DNA from: Fermentibacter sp963718745 [NCBI: Candidatus Fermentibacterota bacterium]
GTDB taxonomy: Bacteria > Fermentibacterota > Fermentibacteria > Fermentibacterales
Length of the DNA stretch: 64,000 bases
Direction: 5' to 3'
NCBI GenBank assembly: GCA_963718745.1
Contig: OY970370.1
Coordinates: 1 to 64,000 of the forward strand
In this document: one piece after another, positions 62,566 to 64,000 of the stretch
Position numbering within the stretch: the stretch's first letter is position 1
Layout of the letters: each line of letters begins with the position of its first letter
The notes under the pieces: model-generated
Told to the model about the DNA's origin: nothing
The model's database searches: none
The model's input: the letters and a program-made list of their open reading frames with translations, nothing else
Position numbers and translations under genes: made by a program

Positions 62566-63870
62566 GTGGACACGAGTCTGGGCAGAGTCTATTTCGAAGC
62601 GTGTCCCGAAGCGCTGATGGCGGTTCGCGACGGAAGGATCCTCCAGGCCAACGGTGAGATGCGAAGGCTCCTGGGGCTGCGCTCCGACTCCGAGATCGAA
62701 GGCAGGAGGCTCGAGGAGATCATCCCGATGGACCTCGACAACCGGGGCGGTCTCTATTCGGCCCTCGGCAGGCTTCTCCCCGGAGATGTCAGGTCCTACG
62801 AGTGGGAGCTGATGATCCCGGGAGCCGTGTACATCCCGGTCGTCATAAAGGCCACCGGGCTCGGTGGAGGTGTGCTCCTCATCTCGGTGAGGGACTTCAC
62901 CGAGGGGCGCGAGCGCAGCATCGCCCTCCTGGAGCTGGAGGAGCAGCGGAGGGCGCTGCTCGAAGCCACCATCTTCCCCGTCTTCTGCGTCGACAGGGAA
63001 TACAGGATCCTCTGGTGCAGCAGCTCCTTCGGCAGCCTGGTTGGCGAGAGGCCCGGTTCCGTCACGGGGAAGCCGTGCCACATGATACTCTCGGGCGTGG
63101 ACTCGTCCTGTCCGGGATGCCCGGCAGCCCGGGCGATGCGATCCAAATCGACGATCTCGATCTCGAGCTGCGGCTCCGGGAACAGGTTCAGGGCATCGGT
63201 CTCAGCCTTCAGGGGGGCGGACGGCAGCCCTTCCGGCGCCGTCGTGATGATCCTGGACCCTCCCGGGAGCGCAGGCAGCGCGACCGATGGCGAATCCTCC
63301 CGTGAAGCTGCGGAAACGATTCCCGACGGATCGGTGCGGGCTCCGGGCGCTGCTGGAGGCCCGCCCCCCGGGGGCGCCGGGCATCACGACGCCCCTCACG
63401 CAGGAGTCAATCTCTCGGAATGGCTGGACACCTCGGTGGAGCGCCTGGTTTCGCTCCTCGGCCATGACGTCATGGTCCAGGCAGCGCATGAACCCGCCAG
63501 GGTCGGGGTAAGCCCGGAGCATCTCATGGAAACCTTCAGGAGCCTTGCACTGGCCGACTACGGGACATGCCTGTGCGAAGGGGAGGGCATAATGGTCAGG
63601 GTCGACCACGCCATACTGGAGACCCCCCGCCACGGGATCGAACCCGGGAAATACGTCTCCGTCTCCCTCGGTTCGAGGTCCCTTCTCGAGCGAGCCGAGA
63701 GCCGGCTTTTCGCAAGCAGTTTCTACAACCATATCTCGGCATTCCCGGCGAGGTCTCCCGGCTCCGCCGGGGTCCGTCCGGGGGCCGTGTTCGTCTCACA
63801 GGCCGGAGACGACCGGAAGTTCTACCAGATAATGATACCGGCCCATGATCCGGTTTGGAGGGACGACTGA
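62566..63870 (+). CDS. PAS-domain protein with degenerate kinase-like C-terminus
   Basis: 434 aa, GTG start abutting the previous stop. Two PAS domains (about 5-125 and 125-235) hold 'FCVDREYRILWCSSSFGSLV' and a 'CPGCPAARAM' Cys cluster. A Pro/Gly/His-rich linker (about 245-283) leads to a region that looks like a histidine kinase dimerisation/ATPase part but lacks a clear H-box, N-box and G-boxes. It may be a non-enzymatic sensor regulating the surface-glycan operon it belongs to. I could not assign the C-terminal fold with confidence. Confidence 0.65.
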   Translation: MDTSLGRVYFEACPEALMAVRDGRILQANGEMRRLLGLRSDSEIEGRRLEEIIPMDLDNRGGLYSALGRLLPGDVRSYEWELMIPGAVYIPVVIKATGLGGGVLLISVRDFTEGRERSIALLELEEQRRALLEATIFPVFCVDREYRILWCSSSFGSLVGERPGSVTGKPCHMILSGVDSSCPGCPAARAMRSKSTISISSCGSGNRFRASVSAFRGADGSPSGAVVMILDPPGSAGSATDGESSREAAETIPDGSVRAPGAAGGPPPGGAGHHDAPHAGVNLSEWLDTSVERLVSLLGHDVMVQAAHEPARVGVSPEHLMETFRSLALADYGTCLCEGEGIMVRVDHAILETPRHGIEPGKYVSVSLGSRSLLERAESRLFASSFYNHISAFPARSPGSAGVRPGAVFVSQAGDDRKFYQIMIPAHDPVWRDD

Positions 63871-64000
63871 TGCTGCCGGCCGCATCCATCCTGCTGATGG
63901 CCGCTCTCGGATCCTGGTTCCGGCCGGGAACCGCAGGGATGGTCTCGGTCGCTTCCTGGCCCTCCTCCTGGGGCTGCTCCCCGTCGACCGCCTACGAGTC
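63870..64000 (+). CDS. Start of a secreted protein, truncated by window end
   Basis: The ATG at 63870 overlaps the previous TGA and opens 'MLPAASILLMAALGSW', a plausible signal sequence, followed by about 28 residues to the edge. No family can be assigned. Confidence 0.5.
   Translation, partial: MLPAASILLMAALGSWFRPGTAGMVSVASWPSSWGCSPSTAYE

Overview
This is a GC-rich, gene-dense bacterial chromosomal segment. Four secreted proteins end in, or appear to end in, an FlgD/T9SS-type C-terminal sorting-like domain (an 'SPNP' motif, then 'YDxxGRLV', 'WDGxDxxG' and 'G.Y..R'). A lipoprotein, MurJ, a Wzm/Wzt-type exporter and polyprenyl-phosphate glycan genes add to the picture of a diderm. That combination is typical of FCB-group candidate phyla such as Fermentibacterota or Eisenbacteria. 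The phylum assignment is inference; there is no rRNA or other decisive marker here.

Layout. 0-6.3 kb: an SGNH-like secreted protein, then a tightly coupled glycan or lipid-modification cluster (ATP-grasp ligase, LPG-flippase-like membrane domain fused to a methyltransferase, second methyltransferase, convergent glycosyltransferase). Three of these four cluster genes carry frameshifts. 6.4-15 kb: a histidine kinase, a tRNA-Asn, and then what looks like a tandem array of cassettes. The boundaries repeat the 3' end of the tRNA. The cassettes carry two paralogous seven-repeat beta-propeller surface proteins, a methyltransferase, a GNAT and an APH-like kinase, and each ends in a small HTH gene on the opposite strand. 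15-24.8 kb: lipoprotein, surface proteins, an S9 peptidase, an orphan GntR/YtrA-like regulator with a visible operator and promoter, a second SGNH protein, a methyltransferase, and a divergent ArsR/ArsM arsenic module. 24.9-26.1 kb: a tyrosine (HUH) transposase with a DnaA-C-like tail between 32-bp inverted repeats. 26.1-31.3 kb: two GT4 glycosyltransferases, MurJ and a CPA2 antiporter.

31.4-48.6 kb is a membrane, signalling and ion-homeostasis region. It holds two multi-PAS hybrid histidine kinases flanking a CASTOR/POLLUX-like channel and its membrane partner, a NatAB-like ABC exporter with one permease fused to a CPBP protease, an EIIA-antiporter pair, a cNMP-gated MscS-like channel and an MFS transporter. 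48.6-64 kb is one long plus-strand, translationally coupled run. It starts with der and plsY and continues through Wzm/Wzt-like export, two GT39-like membrane glycosyltransferases, two radical-SAM enzymes that look like B12-binding family members, a frameshifted YdjC-type deacetylase, GT9, GT2, an initiating polyprenyl-phosphate sugar transferase, a PAS sensor and a truncated secreted protein. Together these read as a cell-surface polysaccharide biosynthesis and export locus.

Most genes overlap or abut (ATGA/GTGA junctions) and TTG/GTG starts are common. The regions without convincing genes are 1233-1784, 10582-10923 and 19371-19677.
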